Positions 51,869 through 60,673 of a stretch of DNA of 64,000 bases are shown in pieces. The position numbers and the translations under genes were made by a program. This DNA is from an uncultured Roseiflexaceae bacterium (GTDB lineage: Bacteria > Chloroflexota > Chloroflexia > Chloroflexales > Roseiflexaceae). The DNA lies in contig CALKHR010000110.1 in NCBI GenBank assembly GCA_937988885.1, forward strand, positions 62,001-126,000, in the 5' to 3' direction. Positions within the stretch are counted from its first letter, which is position 1. Each line of letters starts with the position of its first letter. The notes below the pieces were generated by a model. That model worked only from the letters and a program-made list of their open reading frames with translations, was not told the DNA's origin and did no database searches.

Positions 51869-53215
51869 ATGACAACTACTCTCTCACGACAAGAAATCAT
51901 CGATACGTCACACGACACCACACTCTACGAGTGGACGGTGCAAAGCACCATGAAGCCCCTGGTGATCGACCGCGCCGAGGGCATTTACCTGTGGGATGCC
52001 GACGGCAAGCGCTACATGGACTTCAACTCGCAGTTGATGTGCACCAACTTGGGGCACGGCGACCAGCGCGTGATCAAGGCCATCACGTCGCAACTCGAAC
52101 GGATCGCCTATGTGGCGCCGACCACCTCCACCACAGCGGCGCGCGCCGAGGCCGGGCGGTTGCTGCAAGAGATCACCCCGAGCAACCTGGCCAAAGCGTT
52201 CTTCACCAATGGCGGTGCCGAAGCCAACGAAAACGCCATCAAGATCGCCCGTTGGTTCACGGGCCGCCACAAGATTTTGGCGCGCTATCGCTCGTACCAC
52301 GGCGCCACGGCTGGCGCGATCGCCCTGACTGGTGACCCGCGCCGTTGGGCCGCCGAGCCGAGCATCCCAGGTGTAGTACGCATCCCCGACTTCTACCCCT
52401 ATCGCGCGGGCGTCGATCCCAACGACGAGGCCTACGCCGACGAGATCCTGAACCGCACCGAGGAGATCATCCAGTTCGAGGGGCCGAACACCATTGCAGC
52501 GATGATCATCGAGACGGTGGTGGGCACCAACGGCATCCTGATCCCGTCGGAGCGCTACATTCGCGGTTTGCGCGACCTGTGCACCAAGTACGGCATCTTG
52601 CTGATCGCCGATGAGGTGATGAGCGGCTTCGGGCGCACTGGCGAGTGGTTCGCGGTGAACCACTGGGGCATCCAACCCGACATTATGACCCTGGCGAAGG
52701 GCCTCACCTCGGCGTATGTGCCGCTGGGCGCGACGATGGTCTCGCACGAGATCGCCGAGTACTTCGAGGATCGCCCGTTGTTTGCAGGGTTGACCTACAA
52801 CTCGCACGCGGTGGGCTGCGCGGCGGCGGTCGCCTGCATCAACGCCTACAAAGAGGACAACCTGATCGAGAGGGCCGCACAACTCGGCAAAGTGTTAGCA
52901 GCAGAGTTGCAGGCCATCAAAGAGCGACACCCCTCGGTGGGCGATGTGCGCTCGATCGGCCTGTTCAGCATCATCGAGTGCGTGAAGAACCGCAAGACGC
53001 GCGAGCCGCTGACACCCTACAACCCGACGCCTGCACAACTCGCCCCGATGGCGAAACTGAACCCCTACCTGCGCGAGCAGGGCGTCTACACGTTCGTGCG
53101 CTGGAACACGGTGTTCGTCAACCCGCCGCTGATCATCACTGAGGAGCAGTTGCGCGAGGGCTTGGCGGTCATCGACAAGGGCTTGGAGTTGATCGATCAA
53201 GAGGTAGAGGGCTAA
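51869..53215 (+). CDS. class III PLP aminotransferase (beta-alanine/taurine--pyruvate type)
   Basis: A 448-residue fold-type I transaminase. The substrate strand MDFNSQLMCTNLGHGDQRVI, the cofactor motif FFTNGGAEANENAIK, the Asp in LLIADEVMSGFGRTGEW and the PLP lysine in TLAKGLTSAYVPLGA (near residue 276) are all present. Close relatives act on beta-alanine or taurine. In the reductive pyrimidine pathway, beta-alanine made from N-carbamoyl-beta-alanine would be the substrate, producing malonate semialdehyde. That is inference from position. It has its own promoter. Confidence 0.9.
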   Translation: MTTTLSRQEIIDTSHDTTLYEWTVQSTMKPLVIDRAEGIYLWDADGKRYMDFNSQLMCTNLGHGDQRVIKAITSQLERIAYVAPTTSTTAARAEAGRLLQEITPSNLAKAFFTNGGAEANENAIKIARWFTGRHKILARYRSYHGATAGAIALTGDPRRWAAEPSIPGVVRIPDFYPYRAGVDPNDEAYADEILNRTEEIIQFEGPNTIAAMIIETVVGTNGILIPSERYIRGLRDLCTKYGILLIADEVMSGFGRTGEWFAVNHWGIQPDIMTLAKGLTSAYVPLGATMVSHEIAEYFEDRPLFAGLTYNSHAVGCAAAVACINAYKEDNLIERAAQLGKVLAAELQAIKERHPSVGDVRSIGLFSIIECVKNRKTREPLTPYNPTPAQLAPMAKLNPYLREQGVYTFVRWNTVFVNPPLIITEEQLREGLAVIDKGLELIDQEVEG

Positions 53216-53236
53216 CGCCTACGCCGTTTGAGGTAC

Positions 53237-53270
53237 ACGCCCCGCCGAGCCAAAGCGCTTAGCGGGGCGT
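53237..53270 (+). terminator. intrinsic terminator
   Basis: ACGCCCCGC and GCGGGGCGT pair across a 16-nt loop, followed by TGCTG. It lies 21 bp after the aminotransferase stop codon and before the convergent ridA gene. Confidence 0.7.
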
Positions 53271-53361
53271 TGCTGTGAGAGGTGTCAGACTCGACACGTT
53301 ATGTCTTGCCAACCACAAGCGCAACATGAGCGAGGCAGTTCTGGCGCGCAGCGTAGAACCA

Positions 53362-53745
53362 TCATTGGCGGCGTCGGGCGGTGACTTCGATCTCGATGCG
53401 CATGCGCGGATCGAGCAGTTGCACCACCATCATCGTGGCAGCTGGGCGCACCTCGCCAAGGTACTTGCGCAGCACGGGCCAGCACGGCTCGAAATCCTCG
53501 CGGTTGGGCAGCAAATAGCGCACTCGCACCACATCATGCCAATCGCAGCCCGCCTCGGCCAGCGCCGCGCCAATGTTGCGCATGCACTGTTCCGCCTGGG
53601 CCACCACGTCATCGGCGATCGTCATTGTGGCGTAGTCGTAGCCGGTGGTGCCGGAGATAAACACCCAATCGCCGTCAACCACCGCCCGCGAATAGCCGAT
53701 CTGCTGCTCGAACGAGGAGCCGGAGGAGATAAGTCGTCGGGTCAT
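53362..53745 (-). CDS. RidA-family enamine/imine deaminase
   Basis: A 127-residue RidA/YER057c-type protein. It contains VDGDWVFISGTTGYD and RVRYLLPNREDF, and near the C-terminus IEIEVTA, where the canonical family has an Arg and a Glu for binding the imine. RidA proteins hydrolyse reactive enamines; RutC of the Rut pathway is a member. AAAGG ribosome binding site. It is convergent with the aminotransferase and could help detoxify a reactive intermediate of the same pathway. Confidence 0.9.
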   Translation of the reverse strand: MTRRLISSGSSFEQQIGYSRAVVDGDWVFISGTTGYDYATMTIADDVVAQAEQCMRNIGAALAEAGCDWHDVVRVRYLLPNREDFEPCWPVLRKYLGEVRPAATMMVVQLLDPRMRIEIEVTARRRQ

Positions 53746-53879
53746 TGGGAACCTTTCTTGTGCATGAAAGAACTATTCTGCCACATGCTACCACGTACGG
53801 CGGCTGCGGGACGAGCAGATCGAGCGTGTCGCCGTGTTACCAGAGACGCGACCCCATCGCTGCCCATACCGTTATCCAC

Positions 53880-56108
53880 TCACCGCATCGCCACGGGCAA
53901 GTACAGGCGCGGCACGCCCCAATCGCAGGCCGCCACGCTACCCACGTGAAACGCGCAGACCCGCACCGCCGTGGCCTTGGGGTGGCCCAACGCGGTGTTG
54001 AACGTGCCGCCGCAGTACGTCCCGCCGATCGCGAACAGGCCCGTCCACAAATCGAACGGCTTGCTCGAACAGGCCGATCCGCTATTCTTCTCGCGCATAT
54101 CCGCCAGCATCCACGCCACACCGCCCGCATAGCCCCGACTGCGCATCGCGATGATGTTCTGCTCCACGTAGAACGGCGCAGTATTAACGCACACCGCATT
54201 GTTCGGATCGATCCGGCAGATCAGCGCGCCCTCGGTGCGACTCGGATGCTGCGTCAGCGGATCGCTGGGGAAGCCGTATTCCTCCAGCACCACTGGGCCA
54301 GCGAACCCCGCATAGCGAATATCCTCCACGATGCCCGCCGCACCACCGCCGTAGTTGTGGGGCGAGAGGAAATCGACCAGGCTCGCCAGCGTGCGCCCCT
54401 GCGAATCGCGCCGAAAAAAGTTGAACGCGCCCCGCGTGTTATCGACATCGCGCATCTCGGTCGAGATGCCCACCGTCACCAGCAGCTGCGGCAAGCGCCC
54501 CTTCACCACATCCCGAACGCGAGCGGTCCACTCGATCGCGCCGTTGATGTACGCGCTGGCATTGTGCTGCCCATCGCTATCGAAACAATCGGCGCCGGCA
54601 CGGCTGCAATGGTTGTTGATCTCGTTATCTGCCGAGACGTACGCCAAAGTCGCCAAGCCGCCCCGCGCATCGAAATAGTCGATCAAGCCGCGAATCCAGT
54701 TCGCCCGCGCCTCGCTCATATTCCAATCGGCACTGTTGTGCAGCGAAATGCCTAAACGCATCCCACGATGATTCGCCAACGTCGCAAAATCGAACAATGT
54801 GGCGTAATCGGTCGGCGTGATCACCGTGCCGCCCGACTCGTAGGGCAACTCCACAAAGATCCGCAGCAGATTGGCATGCAAGTAGTGCTGCGCCCGATCC
54901 AACCAGTACACCAACGAACCATCGGCCTTGGCGCTGGCGTAGTTGGCGGTGTGAAAGGTCTTTTCGTTGATGCCGAACTGCGGCAGGAAGAACTGCACGC
55001 CCCGCATCTGCCACACCCCGGCCAGATCGACCAACTGATTGCCCTGCACACTCACATGACCGCACCCGCTCGGGATGGCGCGATCGCAGGCGCTCGGCGT
55101 GGCCGCCACCGTTGGAGCCACGGGCAGCGTCACCTGTCGGGCCTGCACGTCGGCGTGGTACACCTCGCGGCCTGCGCCAAACGGCTGCTCAACGGCGAAC
55201 ACCGCCCGCCCCGCCGCGATGCCCAGCGCATCGAGCGCCGCCTCGCTCGGCTCCGTGAGCGCCCATTGTTCGCCGCTCGCTAGGTTGGCAGCGTGAATTT
55301 GCCAATGCAGATCCTCGTTCAGCGCGGCCCACAGCACACGCTCACCCGCAATGCGCGGCGCGCTGCCGTTCCGCTCGTTCAGCGGCGTCGCGACCGCATC
55401 GGCCCAGCGCTGCACATACACTCGACCATCGCCCGAACTCGGCTCGAACGCCCACACCACCCGCTGACCGTCGGTGTCGTAGCCGCTCAAGCCGCCGTAA
55501 CCTGCCTCTCGCTCAGCCAACACCCGCAGTTCGCCCGTCGCCGAGCGCCCGTGCAAGCGCCACAGCCAACGACCCGTGGCTGCAGTCGGCTCTGCCTCGC
55601 TCCACAGCAACAGCCCGCCCCGTGCAACCGGGCGCTGACCCATCGTGCTGAGCAGTGTCTCCGTCGCCGTAGCCCGATCGTAGGCGAACAAGCCCTGGTG
55701 GCCCGACGTCGCATCGGTGTAGAACAACGTCTCGCCCATCAGCGCCAGTTCAGGCAGGCCGTCGCCCAACGTGAGCGGTAGCATCTGCGGCGCGCCCGCC
55801 CGATCATCCAACCACCATACCCGCACCACGCCATCGGCGGCGCGCTCGGCCCACGCCACGCTACGCCCATCGGCGGCCAACGCCAGAATCGTCGCGGATC
55901 GTTCAGCCAGCGTGTGGGAGGTGCGCGAAATGAGGTCATACCTGTGGAGGCGAGAGGTCTGTTCGTCGTGTTCAAGCCATATCAGCGATCGATCGGCCAG
56001 AATGGGAGGGCTTACCGAGGAAGTAATGCGAACCAGACCGACGGGAGGTTGCGCATACACGGGGGGAGCCAGACCGATCAACAGCAGAAGTACCATCAAT
56101 AACCGCAA
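53880..56108 (-). CDS. secreted TolB-like propeller plus GH5-like glycoside hydrolase domain
   Basis: A 742-residue secreted protein. The TTG at 56106-56108 follows AAAGGTG and begins a signal peptide (LLMVLLLLIGLAPPVYA). Residues 20-340 form repeated beta-propeller blades like TolB or WD repeats. A TIM-barrel-like domain follows from about 345, with SADNEINNH (candidate acid/base Glu) and VVLEEYGFP (candidate nucleophile Glu), as in GH5-type families. Several cysteines suggest disulfides. The substrate is unknown. A promoter with a TATTAT/TATACT -10 lies just upstream. Confidence 0.75.
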   Translation of the reverse strand: MRLLMVLLLLIGLAPPVYAQPPVGLVRITSSVSPPILADRSLIWLEHDEQTSRLHRYDLISRTSHTLAERSATILALAADGRSVAWAERAADGVVRVWWLDDRAGAPQMLPLTLGDGLPELALMGETLFYTDATSGHQGLFAYDRATATETLLSTMGQRPVARGGLLLWSEAEPTAATGRWLWRLHGRSATGELRVLAEREAGYGGLSGYDTDGQRVVWAFEPSSGDGRVYVQRWADAVATPLNERNGSAPRIAGERVLWAALNEDLHWQIHAANLASGEQWALTEPSEAALDALGIAAGRAVFAVEQPFGAGREVYHADVQARQVTLPVAPTVAATPSACDRAIPSGCGHVSVQGNQLVDLAGVWQMRGVQFFLPQFGINEKTFHTANYASAKADGSLVYWLDRAQHYLHANLLRIFVELPYESGGTVITPTDYATLFDFATLANHRGMRLGISLHNSADWNMSEARANWIRGLIDYFDARGGLATLAYVSADNEINNHCSRAGADCFDSDGQHNASAYINGAIEWTARVRDVVKGRLPQLLVTVGISTEMRDVDNTRGAFNFFRRDSQGRTLASLVDFLSPHNYGGGAAGIVEDIRYAGFAGPVVLEEYGFPSDPLTQHPSRTEGALICRIDPNNAVCVNTAPFYVEQNIIAMRSRGYAGGVAWMLADMREKNSGSACSSKPFDLWTGLFAIGGTYCGGTFNTALGHPKATAVRVCAFHVGSVAACDWGVPRLYLPVAMR

Positions 56109-56171
56109 TTGTTCACCTTTCGAGGGGAGCCAGCATGCTAACTCCCGTTCAGCGTAGTACAATGCGAGTGC

Positions 56172-56218
56172 AGTATAATAGCACGGATATCGCTACCATG
56201 TTCGAAACCGTTTCGAAC
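56172..56218 (-). promoter_or_regulatory. promoter and 19-bp LacI-like palindrome
   Basis: GTTCGAAACCGTTTCGAAC (56200-56218) is a perfect palindrome with 8-bp arms and resembles LacI-family operators, which centre on CG. It overlaps the expected -35 zone of a minus-strand promoter whose -10 is TATACT (56172-56177), and it also lies upstream of the divergent aldehyde dehydrogenase gene. Confidence 0.65.
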
Positions 56219-56386
56219 GAGGCGATCGCTAGGCAGCATCACAACCCATCATCGAATATACGAGCGCACCACAGTCAAGGATCTGTGGATGTTCGCTCGA
56301 TCGAACCAAATCCTACTGAGCATCGTTCCCATAGCCCACAGGAAGGGCGAGTTATAAACTGCATTAAGATCAGCAAAGGAGCGGCC

Positions 56387-57862
56387 ATGCAGACCTATCA
56401 GAATTTTATTGGCGGCGAGTGGATCACATCGCAATCAGCCAAGCGCGTCCCAAACATCAACCCTGCCAACGGCGAAACCTTGGGTGAAGTGCCGCTATCC
56501 AGCCGCGATGAAGCGCTTACAGCCGTCGAAATGGCGGCACAAGCCTTCAAAACCTGGCGCAAAGTGCCAGCGCCCAAGCGGGGCGCGATCGTCACGCAAG
56601 CCGCGCAACTGATGAAAGAGCGCCGCAACGAGATCGCCCGCGCGCTCAGCCGCGAAGAGGGCAAACTGCTCTCCGAAGCCCACGGCGAACTCAACCGCAC
56701 TATCAACATCATGGAGTTCTGCGGCGCGCACGGTCGCCGCCTGAACGGCGAAACCATCCCGCTCGAACTCGCCGACAACTTCGGCTACACCATCAAGCAG
56801 CCGCGCGGTGTGGCCGCCCTGATCACCCCCTGGAACTTCCCGGTCGCCATCCCGGCCTGGAAGATCGCGCCCGCGCTCGTCGCAGGCAACACCGTCGTCT
56901 TCAAACCCGCCACGCTCACGCCCGAGAGCGCCATGCTGACCGTGCAGTGCTTCGTCGATGCGGGCTTGCCCGCTGGCGTGCTCAACATGGTCTTCGGCGG
57001 CGGCGGCGAGATCGGCAACACCATCATCGACCACCCCGCCGTCAAATGTGTCTCGTTCACCGGCTCCACCGAGATCGGCTTGGGCGTCTACCAGCGCGCC
57101 GCGATGCGTGGTATCCCCGCACAGTGCGAGATGGGTGGCAAAAACCCCGTGATCGTATTAGAAGACGCAGATCTCGACCTGGCGGTTGCGGGTGTTGTCT
57201 CGGGCGCGTTCGGCTCGACGGGCCAGCGCTGCACCGCCACCAGCCGCGTCATCCTGCTGCACCCCGTCGCCGACGCCTTCCTGGAGCGCCTGATCGCCAT
57301 CACCAGCAAGATGCGCCTGGGCGACCCGCTGGCCGATGACACCGACATGGGGCCGAGTGTCGATGAGAGCCAAATGCAGAAGGTGCTGGAGTACATCGAC
57401 ATCGCCAAGGCCGAAGGCGCCGAGCTACTCTGCGGCGGCCAGCAAGCCACCGAGGGCGAGCTATCCAAGGGCTTCTTCGTGCAGCCGACCGTGTTCGACC
57501 GCGTGCGCCCCCATATGCGCATCGCCCAGGAAGAAGTCTTTGGCCCGGTGCTCTCCGTCATCCGCGTCGAGAGTTTCGAGGAGGCGATTGCTGCCGCCAA
57601 CGACTCCCAGTTCGGCCTCACATCCAGCATCTACACCCGCGATATGTCGCGCATGTTCCGCTACATCGACGAGATCGAAACGGGCATGACCCACGTCAAC
57701 TCGCCCACGCTCGGCGGCGAGGCGCAGATGCCGTTCGGCGGCATGAAGAACACCGGCGTCGGCCCCCGCGAGCAGGGCACCGAGGTGTTCGACTTCTACA
57801 CCGAGACGAAGATCGTCTACATCGACTACACCGGAACCAAGCGCGAAGGCAAACTCTATTAA
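56387..57862 (+). CDS. aldehyde dehydrogenase family protein
   Basis: A 491-residue NAD(P)-dependent aldehyde dehydrogenase. It has the general base Glu in CEMGGKNP (about residue 248) and the nucleophile Cys in TGQRCTATSR (about 280). The cofactor region carries TPWNFPVAIPAWK and a VSFTGSTEIG motif. It resembles alpha-ketoglutaric semialdehyde dehydrogenases, but the substrate is uncertain. The ATG at 56387 follows AAAGGAG. The 15-bp leader GATCAGCAAAGGAGC is identical to that of malate synthase. Confidence 0.92.
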   Translation: MQTYQNFIGGEWITSQSAKRVPNINPANGETLGEVPLSSRDEALTAVEMAAQAFKTWRKVPAPKRGAIVTQAAQLMKERRNEIARALSREEGKLLSEAHGELNRTINIMEFCGAHGRRLNGETIPLELADNFGYTIKQPRGVAALITPWNFPVAIPAWKIAPALVAGNTVVFKPATLTPESAMLTVQCFVDAGLPAGVLNMVFGGGGEIGNTIIDHPAVKCVSFTGSTEIGLGVYQRAAMRGIPAQCEMGGKNPVIVLEDADLDLAVAGVVSGAFGSTGQRCTATSRVILLHPVADAFLERLIAITSKMRLGDPLADDTDMGPSVDESQMQKVLEYIDIAKAEGAELLCGGQQATEGELSKGFFVQPTVFDRVRPHMRIAQEEVFGPVLSVIRVESFEEAIAAANDSQFGLTSSIYTRDMSRMFRYIDEIETGMTHVNSPTLGGEAQMPFGGMKNTGVGPREQGTEVFDFYTETKIVYIDYTGTKREGKLY

Positions 57863-57876
57863 GCGGCGACACAAAA

Positions 57877-57900
57877 GGCGGCTGGAGCATTCCAGCCGCC
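57877..57900 (+). terminator. intrinsic terminator
   Basis: GGCGGCTGGA and TCCAGCCGCC pair perfectly around a GCAT loop, followed by CATCTTCATCTTT. It lies 14 bp after the aldehyde dehydrogenase stop. Confidence 0.75.
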
Positions 57901-57969
57901 CATCTTCATCTTTCCAGCCACGAACCGCTACCGCAGGTCAACCCGCCGCATCAATCGGCGTGTGTTGTG

Positions 57970-58082
57970 CTGCTGGCGCAAGATGGAGCAGCCGCGTAGG
58001 CAGCGCCCGTGGTCATGCTCCGGGCTTTGGAGTGCCAGCCAGCGCAACGGGCACAGGGCTACAGGTAACTACGGCAGTGTGG
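57970..58082 (+). repeat. dispersed intergenic repeat, copy B
   Basis: Matches copy A (25128-25226, opposite strand). Identical cores are GCTTTGGAGTGCCAGCCA (58024-58041) and ACTACGGCAGTGTGG (58068-58082), with a 14-bp length difference near 58000. It ends 14 bp before the stop of the SirB1 gene. Confidence 0.65.
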
Positions 58083-58096
58083 GCCGCTGCACAACG

Positions 58097-58948
58097 CTAA
58101 TTCGCCCGCCCCACCTGCTCGGCCCAAGACAGCGCCTGCTGACGCAACTGCCCCAAATCCGGCGCGTGCGGCATCAAACGAGCGTACTCATCGAGATCGT
58201 TCAGGGCTTGGTACACGTGCCCCAACCGCGCCCGCAGCAAGCCCCGATCGCGCAGATCAGCGACATTGTTCGGCTCGGCCAGCATCAAGCGCTCCACCGT
58301 CGCCAGCGCCCGCTCGAAGTTGCCGCGCTCCAGGTACGTCCCGCGCAGATTCCGCAGCATCCGCCCCAAAATGCTATGCTTGCTCGGCGAAGCCATCGAG
58401 TTCAGCACACGATCCGAGGAGTACGAGCCATAGAAGTTCATTATTTGACGATGGCAATCATCGAGCGTCCAGAAGCGCCCACGGTTAAACGGATCGATGT
58501 ACAGATCCTCGCCATCGGACACTTGGTAGCGCACCAAAAAGTGGCCCGGCAGCGCCAAGCCCACAATCGGCAGATTCAGCCGCTGTCCCAACTCGATGTA
58601 CAGCACCGAGAGCGAGATCGGCAAGCCAGCACGCTGCTCCAACACCCGATCTAAAAAGCTATTCTCGGGATCGCTGTAATTCCACGTGTTCCCCCGAAAG
58701 CCCAGCTCATCGAACAGCAACGTATTGATCTGCGCCACAATCGCTCGCGGAGCGCTCAGGCCAGCCAGCCGCACATGCAACTCATCGGCGATCTGGGCCA
58801 ACGCCCGACGAGCCTGCAACCGCCCGTCGATACCGCGATCCTCCCAGGAGATGCACAATGCGGCCTCGAACAGATCAAACTGAGAATCGGGATAGCGCAG
58901 CAACACCCGCAGTCGGCGACGCGCCTCTTCCCCCGTTTTGAACCTCAT
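58097..58948 (-). CDS. SirB1-family transglutaminase-like/TPR protein
   Basis: A 283-residue protein with the SirB1 N-terminal domain, recognised from DLFEAALCISWEDRGID and NSFLDRVLEQRAGLPISLSVLY. A His in PGHFLVRY and an Asp in LYIDPFNRGRF are also present. These are related to the transglutaminase-like fold, but the catalytic Cys is not clearly kept. The C-terminal third is TPR-like (YLERGNFERALATVERLM and ALNDLDEYARL). The family has been linked to cysteine proteolysis or sporulation without a settled role. Confidence 0.88.
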   Translation of the reverse strand: MRFKTGEEARRRLRVLLRYPDSQFDLFEAALCISWEDRGIDGRLQARRALAQIADELHVRLAGLSAPRAIVAQINTLLFDELGFRGNTWNYSDPENSFLDRVLEQRAGLPISLSVLYIELGQRLNLPIVGLALPGHFLVRYQVSDGEDLYIDPFNRGRFWTLDDCHRQIMNFYGSYSSDRVLNSMASPSKHSILGRMLRNLRGTYLERGNFERALATVERLMLAEPNNVADLRDRGLLRARLGHVYQALNDLDEYARLMPHAPDLGQLRQQALSWAEQVGRAN

Positions 58949-59228
58949 ACGCTCCTACAGCCTCCTACGGCGCGCAGAACATTCTGTGACGTACTTGTAA
59001 GGAAGTCCTGAAAGTTGCTTGAGCCACCAGCGTATCATAGCGCTATCTTAACACAGCATCGCGCCCTTGCCTATCGGCTCGCACGATACCAATCCAAGCC
59101 AACCACCAACACTTCACAACAACATCAAACACGCTGTTTCCGCAAACGAGAGCAACTTTTCATCACAATCGATGCGTTTCAACGCCATTCATCATTTGAT
59201 TTGGAAGCAACCTCGTCTTCGTTAAAAA

Positions 59229-59272
59229 ACGGTACAAACCGTATTGACGCCCACAACGATCACAGGTATGCT
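59229..59272 (+). promoter_or_regulatory. promoter and adjacent inverted repeat
   Basis: TTGACG (59244-59249), a 17-bp spacer and TATGCT (59267-59272). Just upstream is ACGGT-ACAA-ACCGT (59229-59242), a perfect 5-bp inverted repeat. The rest of 58949-59228 is AT-rich and has no gene. Confidence 0.55.
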
Positions 59273-59331
59273 GTAAGAAAATCATATATGTTTTCATCGT
59301 AGCCCGGATGCAGAGGAGGAATGGCAGCGGC

Positions 59332-60630
59332 ATGAACGTTTCAAGCAACCTTCGCATTGGCTATGTTCCATATGAGCTATTTCACAGTTATTGGGCGATC
59401 TGCCAACAGGGCATCAAAATACGCGCATCAGAACTGGGAATCACGCTTGTAACGCCCAACATCAACGCCGATGCCAACTACGAAGATGCGATTGCCGAAG
59501 TATTTGCACAAAACGTCGATGCCCTTATTTTACCTGGCAATCTTGTCATTCATGTCGCAGATTCTCCCCTGATCACCGAGGCCCGCACCCCGATCGTCGT
59601 GGCGGAACACATCAGCATGCCACCCTTCGCCTGCGCCGTCCGCACCAACGAGGTCCAAGGAGCCGATGCGATCGTCCGCTACCTCGCCGAACAGCTCGGC
59701 AACCGAGGCAAAATCGCCCAATTCGGCGGAGGGCTAACCCCGCGTTACAATGCGCTGTATCATCTCAAAAAGCAATACCCCGATATCTGCATCGCCTATG
59801 AGACGCAGGGCATCTGGTCGCGGGCCGATGGCGCGCGTATGATGAGCGATGCGCTCACGGCCCACCCCGACATTCGCGGCGTGTTCGCCCACAACGATGA
59901 ACTCGCGCTCGGCGCACTCGATGTGCTCGAACAACGCGGCCTCTGCGATTCCGTCGTGGTCGTCGGCTTCGACGGCACTCCCGATGGCCTCGCCGCCGTG
60001 CATCGCGGCAGACTCGCCGCCACCGTGTATCGCAGCACCTTCGCCGTCGGCAGGAAATGCCTCGAAATGGCCGCACTCATTGCACAAGGCGAATCTGTGC
60101 CTGCCGAAGTGCAGACCGATGTGCAACTGATCACCGCCGCCAACGTCACCGATGCCGCGCTCGATTCGATGGAGCTGCTGCCCCGCATCCTCCAAGACCT
60201 GCTCGCCAGCAACCAAGCGCAGCTTCAACTCCAAGAGCGCATCATCAGCAGCCAGCGCGCCGTCATCCAAGAGCTATCCACGCCGATCATCCCGATCAGC
60301 GAGCGCATCCTGGTGCTCCCCCTGATCGGCGCCATCGATTCGATCCGTGCCCAGCAGATCATCAAAACCATGCTGAAGGCCATCAACGAGCGCCGCGCCG
60401 CCGCCCTGATTATCGACATCACTGGCGTCCAGATCATCGATCAAAGCGTCGCGCAATACCTGCTGCAGGCCGCTCGCGCCGCTCAACTGCTCGGCACGCG
60501 GGTCATTCTGGTGGGCATTTCGCCCGAGATCGCGCAAACATTGGTGCAATTGGGCATCGATCTCTCACATTTGCCGACCTACAGTTCCCTGCAATTCGGC
60601 TTGGCCTACGCAAATACCTACGTTCATTAG
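59332..60630 (+). CDS. cytoplasmic sugar-binding domain fused to an RsbR-type STAS domain
   Basis: A 432-residue protein. Residues 1-270 are a type 1 periplasmic-binding-protein domain like those of ribose or LacI-family proteins (LRIGYVPYELFHSYW, the DGTPDGLAAVHRG hinge). There is no signal peptide, so it should be cytoplasmic, and no HTH. A linker of about 30 residues (ASNQAQLQLQERIISSQRA) leads to a C-terminal STAS domain (about 305-430) of the RsbR/stressosome type: SERILVLPLIGAIDSIRA, IIDITGVQIID, VGISPEIAQTLVQLGIDL. Residues usually bearing the phospho-acceptor Thr read Ser (IDS) and Gln (IDQ). The ATG follows GAGGAGG. It probably senses a ligand and signals through STAS partners. Confidence 0.82.
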   Translation: MNVSSNLRIGYVPYELFHSYWAICQQGIKIRASELGITLVTPNINADANYEDAIAEVFAQNVDALILPGNLVIHVADSPLITEARTPIVVAEHISMPPFACAVRTNEVQGADAIVRYLAEQLGNRGKIAQFGGGLTPRYNALYHLKKQYPDICIAYETQGIWSRADGARMMSDALTAHPDIRGVFAHNDELALGALDVLEQRGLCDSVVVVGFDGTPDGLAAVHRGRLAATVYRSTFAVGRKCLEMAALIAQGESVPAEVQTDVQLITAANVTDAALDSMELLPRILQDLLASNQAQLQLQERIISSQRAVIQELSTPIIPISERILVLPLIGAIDSIRAQQIIKTMLKAINERRAAALIIDITGVQIIDQSVAQYLLQAARAAQLLGTRVILVGISPEIAQTLVQLGIDLSHLPTYSSLQFGLAYANTYVH

Positions 60631-60673
60631 CTCTGCGCTTCCTCCGCAAGTGCCCCAATTTGTAGTATGATAG

